Shown here: one piece after another, positions 27,679 to 35,938 of the stretch | Layout: every line of letters starts with the position of its first letter | Numbering within the stretch: position 1 is the first letter of the stretch | NCBI GenBank assembly: GCA_910575075.1 | Contig: CAJTCY010000006.1 | Coordinates: 62,001-126,000 of the forward strand | Direction: 5' to 3' | From: Lachnospiraceae bacterium | GTDB taxonomy: Bacteria; Bacillota; Clostridia; Lachnospirales; Lachnospiraceae | DNA length: 64,000 nt | Notes under the pieces: generated by a model | What the model saw: the letters and a program-made list of their open reading frames with translations, nothing else | Database searches by the model: none | Told to the model about the DNA's origin: nothing | Position numbers and translations under genes: made by a program

Positions 27679-27782
27679 GAAATCGGCTAACGCCGATTTC
27701 CGCCGATTATAAAAAGAAATATAAAGAACCCAGGGAATGTGTCGGTACTGAAAAGCACACATTCCCTGGGTTCTTTATATTT
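27679..27782. terminator. Double hairpin terminator after nifJ
   Basis: The first hairpin is GAAATCGGC/GCCGATTTC (27679-27700). The second is a perfect 26-bp stem, 27717-27742 with 27757-27782, around a 14-base loop. It contains AAAGAACCCAGGG and, on the right arm, CCCTGGGTTCTTT running into TATATTT. It should stop transcription in both directions and isolates nifJ from the island that follows. Confidence 0.9.
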
Positions 27783-27924
27783 CTCATGTTTTGAATTGAT
27801 TTTGAGCGCAATAAATAAAAGTATGTATCTTTGAAACCGCGCTTTTTCTTATGCCGCATTTTCTGCTGTTTTCCCTTCAAATAAAAATATGGTTGGTATT
27901 CTGGAATTTTTTCACACTAAATTT

Positions 27925-27965
27925 ACCCAACACGTGTTAAATTTCTGCGCAATGTTGGGTATAAT
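27925..27965 (+). promoter_or_regulatory. Inverted repeat overlapping a -10 box before the DUF3990 cassette
   Basis: ACCCAACA (27925-27932) and TGTTGGGT (27953-27960) are perfect inverted copies 20 bases apart. A palindrome AACACGTGTT lies at 27929-27938, and TATAAT follows at 27960-27965, about 10-18 bases before the first start codon. This could be the operator of an autoregulated toxin-antitoxin-like operon. The -35 is not clear. Confidence 0.45.
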
Positions 27966-27982
27966 ATGGATGGGTGAAAAGA

Positions 27983-28285
27983 ATGAATTTAATTATAAGT
28001 ACAGTACTACAGGAAAAACAGAGGATTGATTATATGCTGGTTAAATATCAGGAGGCACTTGCCGAACTTCCAAAAGGTACAATTTCCGAAAAGCATGTCA
28101 ATGGATATACTTATTATTATCTGAAATATCGGGATGGAAAAAAGATCGTTTCCAAGTATGTCGGGAAACAGGAAATTGAAGCACTCAAACAGCAGATTGA
28201 TAAACGGCGTCATATTGAAGTAATGATTAAATCATTGCTGGAAGAACAAAAGATTGCAGAAAAAGTATTGGAGGGGAATCTATGA
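27983..28285 (+). CDS. Small cassette protein ([17 protein letters not shown] family)
   Basis: A 100-residue soluble protein; ATG 27983 is used, and GTG 27974 in frame is possible. It is helical at both ends with a central [18 protein letters not shown] and a following [14 protein letters not shown] beta-hairpin. I know this pattern from small proteins placed in toxin-antitoxin-like loci of gut Clostridia, but I cannot give a function. Its stop overlaps the start of the DUF3990 gene by four bases, showing translational coupling. It may be the regulator or antitoxin of the cassette. Confidence 0.6.
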   Translation: MNLIISTVLQEKQRIDYMLVKYQEALAELPKGTISEKHVNGYTYYYLKYRDGKKIVSKYVGKQEIEALKQQIDKRRHIEVMIKSLLEEQKIAEKVLEGNL

Positions 28286-28587
28286 TTCTGTATCATGGAA
28301 GTAATGTGGTTGTTTCCGAACCGAAGCTGATTAGGCAGAACCGATTTCTGGATTTTGGCTTTGGTTTCTATACCACCACAAACAAAAAGCAGGCCATAGG
28401 CTTTGCAGATAAAGTTTACAAGCGCAGAAAAAACGGAGGAAGAATCTATACTGCCGGAGCATTGACAAAAGAGCAGACACTCGATGCCCTTAAAATCAAA
28501 AAGCTGAATAACCAGTTAGTGCTTACCTCAGAAAAGGCGTTAAGTTACTTAAAGTTTATTGGCACGGTGCCAGAGGAGGAATTTTAA
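28282..28587 (+). CDS. DUF3990 protein with the central part missing
   Basis: A 101-residue protein. Its N-terminus [17 protein letters not shown] and the following [18 protein letters not shown] are those of DUF3990, a family with an ADP-ribosyltransferase-like fold. Its C-terminus [15 protein letters not shown] to [13 protein letters not shown] is also that of the family. Full members are about 150-170 residues; here RRKNGGR runs directly into [11 protein letters not shown], so some 55-65 central residues are absent in frame. Those residues normally carry the WLDFV and GPVANDN type motifs. The protein is probably inactive, or kept as a partner of the DUF3791 proteins. It overlaps both neighbours. 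Confidence 0.75.
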   Translation: MILYHGSNVVVSEPKLIRQNRFLDFGFGFYTTTNKKQAIGFADKVYKRRKNGGRIYTAGALTKEQTLDALKIKKLNNQLVLTSEKALSYLKFIGTVPEEEF

Positions 28588-28826
28588 TGGAAAAGCAGAA
28601 ATTTGAAGCTATGCTTATGCTTCTTGTCCCTCAGGTGATCCACTTGATTATTGAGAATTATCCATATGATGAAGTATCTGCGGCAAAAGAATTTTATGAT
28701 TCTGGGGTATATTCCTTCTTGGAGCAGGAGGAGACAAAGCTGTGGCATTTGAGCGCACTGACCTTGTTTCATATGTTTGATGAAGAAAAAAAGACAGGAA
28801 CATTTACATTTCCGGAGGAGGCGTGA
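28587..28826 (+). CDS. Small acidic cassette protein, DUF3990-associated
   Basis: 79 residues; its ATG overlaps the TAA of the DUF3990 gene by one base. It is helical, with KLWHLSALTLFHMF near the C-terminus and a FTFPEEA tail. Small proteins of this pattern accompany DUF3990 genes in Firmicutes, and by position it is likely an antitoxin or accessory subunit. Function is not established. Confidence 0.65.
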   Translation: MEKQKFEAMLMLLVPQVIHLIIENYPYDEVSAAKEFYDSGVYSFLEQEETKLWHLSALTLFHMFDEEKKTGTFTFPEEA

Positions 28827-28828
28827 TC

Positions 28829-29041
28829 ATGAGTAAAGAAGGTAATTTTTTAATCTATTGTACTGAGCAGTATAAAACTGCAAAAGGCTTGACCGGAAGA
28901 CAAGTTTCCGAACTGTTCACAAAATACCGTGTATGGGATTATATTTATTCCTGTTTTGAAGCTCTGCATACAACTGGAGAAATGTATATTGTAGAAGATA
29001 TTGATTTGTATATAGAGGCAAGACGACAGGTTATGGCTTAG
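28829..29041 (+). CDS. DUF3791 family protein
   Basis: 70 residues from ATG 28829 (GGAGG upstream; an in-frame GTG at 28823 overlaps the previous stop). It shows the DUF3791 pattern: NFLIYCTEQYKTAKGLTG, then ELFTKYRVWDYI, and ALHTTGEMYIVEDIDLYIEAR at the end. DUF3791 proteins are the usual companions of DUF3990 and are thought to be the antitoxin-like partner. It is the last gene of the four-gene cassette. Confidence 0.8.
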   Translation: MSKEGNFLIYCTEQYKTAKGLTGRQVSELFTKYRVWDYIYSCFEALHTTGEMYIVEDIDLYIEARRQVMA

Positions 29042-29068
29042 TCAAAAAACTGTAATTATGTAAAGCAG

Positions 29069-29112
29069 AACCTGTTTATTCTAAACAAATTTTTAGAATA
29101 AGCGGTTTTTTA
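29069..29112 (+). terminator. Terminator after the DUF3791 gene
   Basis: A long AT-rich stem, ACCTGTTTATTCTAAA against TTTAGAATAAGCGGT, is followed by TTTTTT. The rest of the gap to 29362 is AT-rich and contains TATAAT at 29326-29331, a likely -10 for the Fic gene; no other feature is seen. Confidence 0.8.
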
Positions 29113-29362
29113 TACCTAAAGCGGGGGGTGTCGTACTATAAGAAGAATAATAGTCCGAATATCGTGAAAATATCAATAAAACTGATGTAAAAAAGCATAT
29201 GAAACAGCAGAAAATAGTTGCGTGCGAATGTCCTAATCGTGGAATCCAAATCGCTTTTTATATTTGAATTTTTCTAAAAAAAAACAAATAAAATAATTTT
29301 GATTTTATAATCTCTGTTTTTATGATATAATGAAATTAATTATTGTAATAGGAGATTTTACT

Positions 29363-30487
29363 ATGTGGCCACATACAGGGAAATATATTCCTCATCAAGA
29401 TGTCAGAGATTCAACATTCACCTACTTCACGTTTACTCCACGTCACTTAAGAGAAGGATGCCTATACAAAATGGATGATGAACTGGCTGTTCGATTGGCT
29501 GTTACACATCAAAAACTTGGATTTCTGCATGGGGTGATGCAATATGCCCCCAACAAGCAGGTCTTTAGCAACCTGATACTGTTAAAGGAAAGCGCTTACT
29601 CTGTAAATATAGATAATGAAGGGGTCTCATTTAAAGATATACTATATGACGTTGGGACAGGAAAGGGAGACGCCAAAGCAGCCAAAAATGTGGCATTGGC
29701 ATATAAGGATGCTGTGAACCAACGCATTACGAATCAATCTCTGAATCAAATTTGCAGAATTGCACTCTACGGAATTGAAGTGGAAAGGCTTGTTCAAATT
29801 CGGAGTAAACAAACATTTCTACAAAGCATTAAAACAAATCTTAGAACTTATAATCCGACGGCTCCTGATGAACTTTTGCCAGCATTGGGCGATATTTACT
29901 CTTATTTATCTGAAAGTTCGGACGATGTGGCAGTGAAAGTGGCTATGGCTCATTATCAGTTTGAGATGCTACATCCATATGAAGCCGGCAATGGCATTGT
30001 GGGTCGAATCTTGGTGTCTATGATCTTACAAGAGGTGTTGGAGGAAGCTACTTTGCTTCTGTGCCTGTCAGAATTTTGGTATTACAATAAAAACGAATAC
30101 TTCGATTTGCTCAGATCGACACAATATAGCGGGGGATATGAACGATGGATCAAACATTTTGTCTGTGCCGTTGGTGAAGTCGCAGAACATTCGGCTTGAT
30201 TGCTTGAAGAATATGAAAGAATCATTTCTAAAGATGAAGACCGGCTAAGGATTTCCATTTCCCCATCGAAAAGTGTGTGGCTTGTATATAATCATCTCAA
30301 GAAATTTCCTGTAGCAAGTGTAACCGCTATTGAAAAAGAGGTTGATCTTTCCTTTAATTCGATTTCTAAAGCCCTATATATTTTGCAGGAAGCACAGATC
30401 ATTCAGCAGGAGGGACAAGGTGCGAGAAATCGTATTTGGAAGTATACAGAGTTAGAGCATCTGTTGACAACATATCCATTTGTATAA
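29363..30487 (+). pseudogene. Fic family gene interrupted by an in-frame TGA
   Basis: The start ATG 29363 (MWPHTGKYIPH) follows AGGAG; an ATG 11 codons earlier has no site. The first part (278 codons, stop TGA 30197-30199) holds the Fic N-terminal domain and the Fic core. The next 95 codons continue in the same frame with LEEYERIISKDEDRL and a winged-helix (VTAIEKEVDLSFNSISKAL), the normal C-terminus of large Fic proteins. So one base change splits one gene. The active-site loop reads HPYEAGNGIVGR where HPFx(D/E)GNGRxxR is expected: the acidic residue is Ala and the first Arg is Ile, so AMP transfer is doubtful even if read through. The inhibitory helix motif (S/T)xxxE(G/N) is present only as SVNIDN. 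Confidence 0.85.
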
Positions 30488-30514
30488 TAAAAGAGATAAT
30501 AACCGGAGGGTATA

Positions 30515-31504
30515 ATGTCAAAATCAAATATAATTATGTATACCACAGAGGATGGGATTACGAAAATAGAAGTGACCTTTGATCAGGATACGGTCTGGTT
30601 ATCCATAGACCAGATGGCTGAATTATTTCAGCGCGATAAAAGTGTGATAGGAAAACATATAAGAAATATTTTTAAAGAAGGTGAATTAGTAAAAGAAACA
30701 GTTTGGGCAAAATTTGCCTATACTGCTTCTGACGGCAAAACATATCAAGTGGATTTCTATAATCTGGATGTTATTATTTCCGTTGGTTATCGGGTAAAAT
30801 CCCTTAGAGGGACACAGTTCAGAATATGGGCCTCCTCTATTTTGAAAGAGTATATGAAAAAGGGATTTGCACTGGATGACGATCGTCTCAAAAATCTTGG
30901 AGGTGGAAATTATTTTGATGAACTGTTATCACGTATTCGTGATATTCGTTCTTCAGAAAAAGTATTTTGGAGAAAAGTGCTGGAAATATACGCAACCAGC
31001 ATTGATTATGACCCAAAGGCAGAAGACTCCATTCTGTTTTTTAAACAGGTGCAGAATAAAATGCACTGGGCAGCCCATAAGCATACGGCGGCAGAGGTAA
31101 TTTATCAACGGGCAGATGCGGAAAAAGATAATATGGGATTAACATCGTGGACAAGCAAAGAAATTAGACGTTCCGATGTAGAGGTTGCAAAGAATTATTT
31201 AAATGAAACGGAAATAGACGCATTAAACAAAATTGTTACTGCGTATTTAGACATTGCAGAAGTCCATGCTTTGAATCAAGAACCAATGTATATGAAAGAC
31301 TGGCTGGAAACAATTGATGACTATTTAAAAATGACAAGAAGGGATATCTTAACTACAAAAGGACGTGTCACTCATAAACAGGCCATTGAGAAAGCTCATG
31401 AAGAATATGAGAAATATCGAAAAAAACAGGATGAATTTCTTTCACCAGTAGAATCTGATTTTCTTAAAAGTATAGAAAAATTACATGAATTGGAAGAAAA
31501 ATAG
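30515..31504 (+). CDS. RhuM family protein
   Basis: The 329-residue protein matches the RhuM family along its length: MYTTEDGITKIEVTF, the helix-turn-helix-like VWLSIDQMAELFQRDKSVI, VDFYNLDVIISVGYRVKS, FRIWASSILKEYMKKGF and the C-terminal MYMKDWLETIDDYL with a charged helix. RhuM was named in a Salmonella pathogenicity island but is widespread on islands and prophages, often next to Fic genes. Function is unknown; DNA binding is suggested by the N-terminus. GGAGGG precedes the ATG. Full length. Confidence 0.9.
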   Translation: MSKSNIIMYTTEDGITKIEVTFDQDTVWLSIDQMAELFQRDKSVIGKHIRNIFKEGELVKETVWAKFAYTASDGKTYQVDFYNLDVIISVGYRVKSLRGTQFRIWASSILKEYMKKGFALDDDRLKNLGGGNYFDELLSRIRDIRSSEKVFWRKVLEIYATSIDYDPKAEDSILFFKQVQNKMHWAAHKHTAAEVIYQRADAEKDNMGLTSWTSKEIRRSDVEVAKNYLNETEIDALNKIVTAYLDIAEVHALNQEPMYMKDWLETIDDYLKMTRRDILTTKGRVTHKQAIEKAHEEYEKYRKKQDEFLSPVESDFLKSIEKLHELEEK

Positions 31505-31607
31505 AAACATAATCAAAATTGTTTCATTCATTACAAGGCTATGGAATTATTGAATGCTTAATAAATACTGATCAACCGCGCTTATAGAAATAATAAGAGA
31601 ATAAAAT

Positions 31608-34600
31608 GTGAGAAATATGGGAAAAGGTATAAAGAAGAAAAACAAGAAAGTTGCTGCTCCAAAAATAAATATCCAGGAATTAAGTATTTCCAGAGATGGC
31701 GGGCAAATCGCACTTAGAGGGTACTCATATCAATTCCTGTATTCGTGCTATCTAATTTTGTCATCATCAAGTCCGGACATTTCCTTTCAGCTTGAAGGAA
31801 TTGAAGATATTGATTGTATTAAGCAGAAAGATGACAGCAGTAATATCACTCATATACAGCTGAAATATTCTGTCAACAAACAGGATGCCAGTTTTTTGTC
31901 TGATGTACTTAAAAACTTCCTTGAAGCCTATTTGCTGGATCAAAATAGATTTTTTAAACTGATTTACGATTTCCCTGTTGCTAAAGGCTATCTAAGTAAG
32001 ATGCTTACATCTAATCTAGATGAGAAGGCACGCGCCCATTGGAGTGATGTGATTTCAAATATAAAGGAAAATAATCCTTCTTGGAATTGGTCTGTATATG
32101 ATTTCGATAAATTTATTTCACATTTATCATTTGAAAAGATTGAAAAAGCTACACTGACTGCTGAAATTGAAAAAGCCTTAATTGAAACATATGAGATTAC
32201 CACGGACAATGTTTCTTTATTTGCAAATAGTATAAAAATCCTTTGTTTTGAAAAAATGGAGCAGCGCGCTTATGTAACCAAAGCGGAATTAGATCTCCAA
32301 ATTCAATCTGTCAAAATAGATATCAGTAAGGGTTCTCAGAATCCAGCTCATAGTTGGATTTGTAAATTAGACTACTCTAAGCCTGGTCTTGATGAAGGCC
32401 ATAGTTTCTATGAGGGAAAAAAGGCAACACCAGCAGATATAGCAAGTGGTTTTCCCATCAAACGTCCGGGCTTAGAAAAAGATATCATTAATTCTATTTG
32501 CGAAAACACAGTTACTGTGATTAAAGCTTCTAGTGGGCAAGGAAAAACCACGCTGGCTTTGCAGGCAACTTATGTTCTTCAAAATGAATATAAACCATAT
32601 CAGTTACTATGGTGTGATGAGATCAAAGAAATTGGGAACATTGTTCAATATTTCAAAGCAAGAATTCAGTTAGGAGAAAAGATTCTTATCATAATTGATA
32701 ATTTGGATAATCATCTCAGCAAATGGAACTATCTTGCTCAGCTTTTGCAATCCGAATTGCATTGTCATTATAAATTGCTCATCACATCACGAGAGATTGA
32801 CTGGTATAATTATAGCGGCGATTTGAGCGATATTCAGTCTCTGAAAGTAATTAAACCAGTTTTAGAAGAAAAAGAAGCAATAGAAATATTCAATATATTC
32901 AGGGAGGCTAAGCAGCTTCACCCAAGCATAACAAGTTGGCAAAGAGCTTGGAACAAGATTGCGGAAAGGCAGTTACTTATAGAGTATGTGTACTTGCTTA
33001 CTCATGGCGAAATGTTATCAGAAAGAATAGCTTCGCAACTATCCCAAATAGGACAATCACCTTCCGGCAAAGCAAAATGCGAAGTCCTACGCAAAGTATG
33101 TTTTGCAGATCTTTGTGGAGTCAGACTTTCTATTGTCAACCTTTATGCAAGCCAATTAGAAGATTCAGACTGGGATTTTGGGGAACTCTTAAAAAGTATG
33201 GAATCTGAGTTCCTTATTCAGGTGAATGCTGAAAGTGGATATATTGAAGGACTGCATCCCATCAGATCTAAACATGTTGTTGACAAATTGCATGAATTTC
33301 TTCCTGTTGACAATACAGCTATTTCCGTTATTAAAATTGTAAGTAAAGCGGATCTTCCTGTATTGTTTTCTCACCTGCCAGAGTTTAATCTCCATAGAGA
33401 TGAATTCTTCAGAAATATTGTAGAGGTATTGTGGACTGAAAATGATTTATCAATCTATATTCCTGCAATACAGGGACTTTTTTCAGGATGCGTGATGAAG
33501 TATTATCAATCGAATCAGGATGCGTTTAATGATGCAAATGCTCATGGTGGCCTGTTTATCCTATCAACTGAAATGTGTCCTTTTGCAGTATTCAAAGAGT
33601 TTGGTGTATCGATAGATACTCTTGATAAAATGCGAGAAATGTTTCCGAATAATAAGAATATAGAGTATCTTTGTGAATTGCGCGATCGCATTGCCGCTTG
33701 TAATTTACAAGAAACGTTTGTTTATGAATTTTGCAGTTGTTTGTATAAGAAGTTACTTCCTCACAACTTTACGGAAATAAAAGATATTGCATCTTATGCT
33801 TCTATCTCCGATTGGATATATAGCATAGACTCTGAATTTAATTTGTCCGCAAACATATCTTTAGATGCTATCTGGGGTGCGCCGGAAAAATTAACTTTGG
33901 AGTGCATTTCAACTCTAATGTACATCTCATATTGCGGAAACAAAGATGTATATATGGAGTTTGTTGGAAAGAACCTTACCAATATCCTTACCTATTTTAA
34001 ACAACAAACAAAATCGCACAAATTATTTATTGATTCTGAAAAAAATACAATACATATTGAGTATATTCTTCGATTGCGCGATATCAAGACCGGGAATGAG
34101 CAAAGTGTTTCAAGACTGAAGTGTATCTGTAGGGCATTGCCTATATTTGATTTGTACTGCGCGGACGCTTTGAGACCAACTTTTAATCTATTATCCGCTT
34201 ATACTATACCTGATGATGCACATAAAGAAATGCCTATTAGAAACATTGTGATCATGTTCCATCAGAATCTTACATCGCTATGGAATAAGACCATTATGAG
34301 TAATTATGAATTTGACACTGTGACAGAATGGTTAAATTATTGGTTTGATGTGAGAGAGCGTATATGTTTACTCGCAGATAAGTACTGCGCCTGTATCTAC
34401 AAACTTCTTAGTGGAAAGTTATTAGGTGGCTTAGCCGGGGAAGTTGATCAGCTTTGTAAAGAGTTTGCTCTAATTACTACTGGTGAAAAGCTATATCCTA
34501 AGGAAGATCGGCCTTTTGAAGAAAAAGCTACAATACCTGAAGGGTTAGGAAAAATAAAGAGCAAATATTTTCAAAGTATACAGAACTTTACGAATCAATT

Positions 34601-35564
34601 TGCAGGATTCTTGGTTAAGGATGAACAAAAACAGAGATTAGCCACGGTTAACCTCACAACAGCCCAAAGTGCACTTGCAGCGATGCAGCATTATTTTGCA
34701 GAAATCGCAACTGATTTTGGATTCCAAGAAAGACACTTTAACCTTTGTACTTGGGAAAGACAAAGTATGGAACAATTAATTATGTGCTGTAACTACTACC
34801 AGACACATTCGCCAAATAAGTATTTTAATAAATATCAAATTAAAGACTGGTATGACGAGCATTGTCGGAGCGAAAGGAAAATAGCAGAAGATACGTTGTC
34901 TCAATTACGATCCCAATATTCGATTCATTTTCCAGATCAGATATATACTATTGATATGTTAAGTTATTATCCTATCGTAGTTGATGGCTTAAATTTTGCA
35001 TCAGAAAGCGATTTAATGGAATGGCTTTATGGCTGCATCTTGTTTGCTGATACTTCCTTTGATTATCTGGTCATATTATCTGCAAACGAGGTCGGAGAAA
35101 TACATCCTACAGCTTTACAGTTTCCGCGAAGAATACTCGTTGAGGTTAAAAAGGCAATCGAATCGAAAAACTATCTCTTGTTTGATAAATTAACACCTCC
35201 ATATCCTGTGGATGTGACGCAGCAAATGCTTGGTTGCTTCATTAAAAAATATGATTTTCCTGAAAAAGACTGCTCTACTATGACCACACTTCCTATAGAA
35301 GATGTTGCAGAAGAACTATGGGTATATTCAAAATCCGTAGAGTTGTTGACGGAATCAGCGGACGACAGCTATCTTGCATCCGAAATACAAGGTATACGTA
35401 CTAACATTGATAGGATGCTTTGTTTATTAAAGGACAAGCTGCCGTCGAAAGATACTGATTGGTTAGTGAATATCTGCAATGACGTATTCTTAGGAAAAAG
35501 ATTTGATGATGCTTCATTCAATGATGTTATTGAGCATTTTACACAAAAGTATATTGAAAAATAA
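31608..35564 (+). CDS. Nuclease-STAND NTPase fusion, candidate Avs-like defence protein
   Basis: 1318 residues (GTG 31608; ATG 31617 equally possible). After a lysine-rich head, residues ~25-225 read as a PD-(D/E)xK nuclease of the DUF4297/Cap4 type: GGQIALRGYSYQ, then QLEGIEDID (Glu63, Asp67, Asp69), then IQLK (Gln84, Lys86). A P-loop NTPase follows: Walker A ASSGQGKTT (Lys313), Walker B ILIIIDNLDN (Asp364), and a sensor-like LLITSRE. The NTPase and winged-helix part runs to ~560, and the remaining ~750 residues are mostly helical without a motif I recognise. Nuclease plus STAND NTPase plus long C-terminal sensor is the plan of AVAST/Avs proteins, which detect phage proteins and cut DNA. There is no membrane segment. 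The gene is clearly AT-rich and lies in an island with Fic, RhuM and an integrase remnant. The domain calls are by eye. Confidence 0.7.
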   Translation: MRNMGKGIKKKNKKVAAPKINIQELSISRDGGQIALRGYSYQFLYSCYLILSSSSPDISFQLEGIEDIDCIKQKDDSSNITHIQLKYSVNKQDASFLSDVLKNFLEAYLLDQNRFFKLIYDFPVAKGYLSKMLTSNLDEKARAHWSDVISNIKENNPSWNWSVYDFDKFISHLSFEKIEKATLTAEIEKALIETYEITTDNVSLFANSIKILCFEKMEQRAYVTKAELDLQIQSVKIDISKGSQNPAHSWICKLDYSKPGLDEGHSFYEGKKATPADIASGFPIKRPGLEKDIINSICENTVTVIKASSGQGKTTLALQATYVLQNEYKPYQLLWCDEIKEIGNIVQYFKARIQLGEKILIIIDNLDNHLSKWNYLAQLLQSELHCHYKLLITSREIDWYNYSGDLSDIQSLKVIKPVLEEKEAIEIFNIFREAKQLHPSITSWQRAWNKIAERQLLIEYVYLLTHGEMLSERIASQLSQIGQSPSGKAKCEVLRKVCFADLCGVRLSIVNLYASQLEDSDWDFGELLKSMESEFLIQVNAESGYIEGLHPIRSKHVVDKLHEFLPVDNTAISVIKIVSKADLPVLFSHLPEFNLHRDEFFRNIVEVLWTENDLSIYIPAIQGLFSGCVMKYYQSNQDAFNDANAHGGLFILSTEMCPFAVFKEFGVSIDTLDKMREMFPNNKNIEYLCELRDRIAACNLQETFVYEFCSCLYKKLLPHNFTEIKDIASYASISDWIYSIDSEFNLSANISLDAIWGAPEKLTLECISTLMYISYCGNKDVYMEFVGKNLTNILTYFKQQTKSHKLFIDSEKNTIHIEYILRLRDIKTGNEQSVSRLKCICRALPIFDLYCADALRPTFNLLSAYTIPDDAHKEMPIRNIVIMFHQNLTSLWNKTIMSNYEFDTVTEWLNYWFDVRERICLLADKYCACIYKLLSGKLLGGLAGEVDQLCKEFALITTGEKLYPKEDRPFEEKATIPEGLGKIKSKYFQSIQNFTNQFAGFLVKDEQKQRLATVNLTTAQSALAAMQHYFAEIATDFGFQERHFNLCTWERQSMEQLIMCCNYYQTHSPNKYFNKYQIKDWYDEHCRSERKIAEDTLSQLRSQYSIHFPDQIYTIDMLSYYPIVVDGLNFASESDLMEWLYGCILFADTSFDYLVILSANEVGEIHPTALQFPRRILVEVKKAIESKNYLLFDKLTPPYPVDVTQQMLGCFIKKYDFPEKDCSTMTTLPIEDVAEELWVYSKSVELLTESADDSYLASEIQGIRTNIDRMLCLLKDKLPSKDTDWLVNICNDVFLGKRFDDASFNDVIEHFTQKYIEK

Positions 35565-35700
35565 TACCTTGGTTTTTCAATTGATTTAACCGACAGTATC
35601 TGTTGAATTAAACCGATACTAATATTGAAAATTCCAAATAATGACTGACATTTTTCAACCAAAGTCAGCAGTATAGGAATGATATACGAAAACAGAAACG

Positions 35701-35731
35701 CCAGACTACCAAATTATAATTGGTAGTTTGG
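35701..35731. terminator. Hairpin near the island's right end
   Basis: CCAGACTACCAA (35701-35712) pairs with TTGGTAGTTTGG (35720-35731) with a single G-T mismatch. It lies 137 bases past the STAND gene, inside the frame of the integrase remnant. It may act as a terminator or be a piece of the mobile element's end. Confidence 0.45.
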
Positions 35732-35769
35732 AATTTCTGTATTTGCAGATATATTTTTGTCTTGTGCTT

Positions 35770-35938
35770 GACATACGGGTGTCGGATATCATGGAGCCGG
35801 ACGCGCTTCACTTTGCCGCCTTTGGTTCTCCTCATCATCTCATGTTCAAAGAATGACTTTGTATAAGGGAACACCCTGTCATGTTTATGTACGCCGTAGA
35901 GCCGTTCTGTATAGCTTTGGTAACAGCTCCTTTTTATC
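35770..35938 (-). pseudogene. Tyrosine recombinase (phage-type integrase) remnant
   Basis: On the minus strand the frame gives HDRVFPYTKSFFEHEM, then KVKRVRLHDIRHPYVK, the region of Tn916/phage-type integrases around the H-x-x-R box (usual form IRIHDLRHSHAS). Both the start and the end, including the catalytic tyrosine, are missing; the frame runs on into unrelated sequence with the hairpin at 35701-35731. Its first readable codons abut the stop codon of the histidine kinase gene. The island next to it was therefore probably mobile once. Confidence 0.8.

Noticed and set aside
30197-30202. TGA as a selenocysteine or programmed readthrough site in the Fic gene
   Set aside because: No SECIS-like hairpin is seen just after it, the next base is T, not the C that favours readthrough, and the gene has other damage.
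30200-30487. Separate gene starting at TTG 30200
   Set aside because: No ribosome site; the sequence is the normal C-terminus of the Fic protein in the same frame.
27783-35700. Direct repeats as attachment sites of the island
   Set aside because: Only a weak TTGAATTGATTTT/TTCAATTGATTTA likeness was found by eye, not enough to call att sites.
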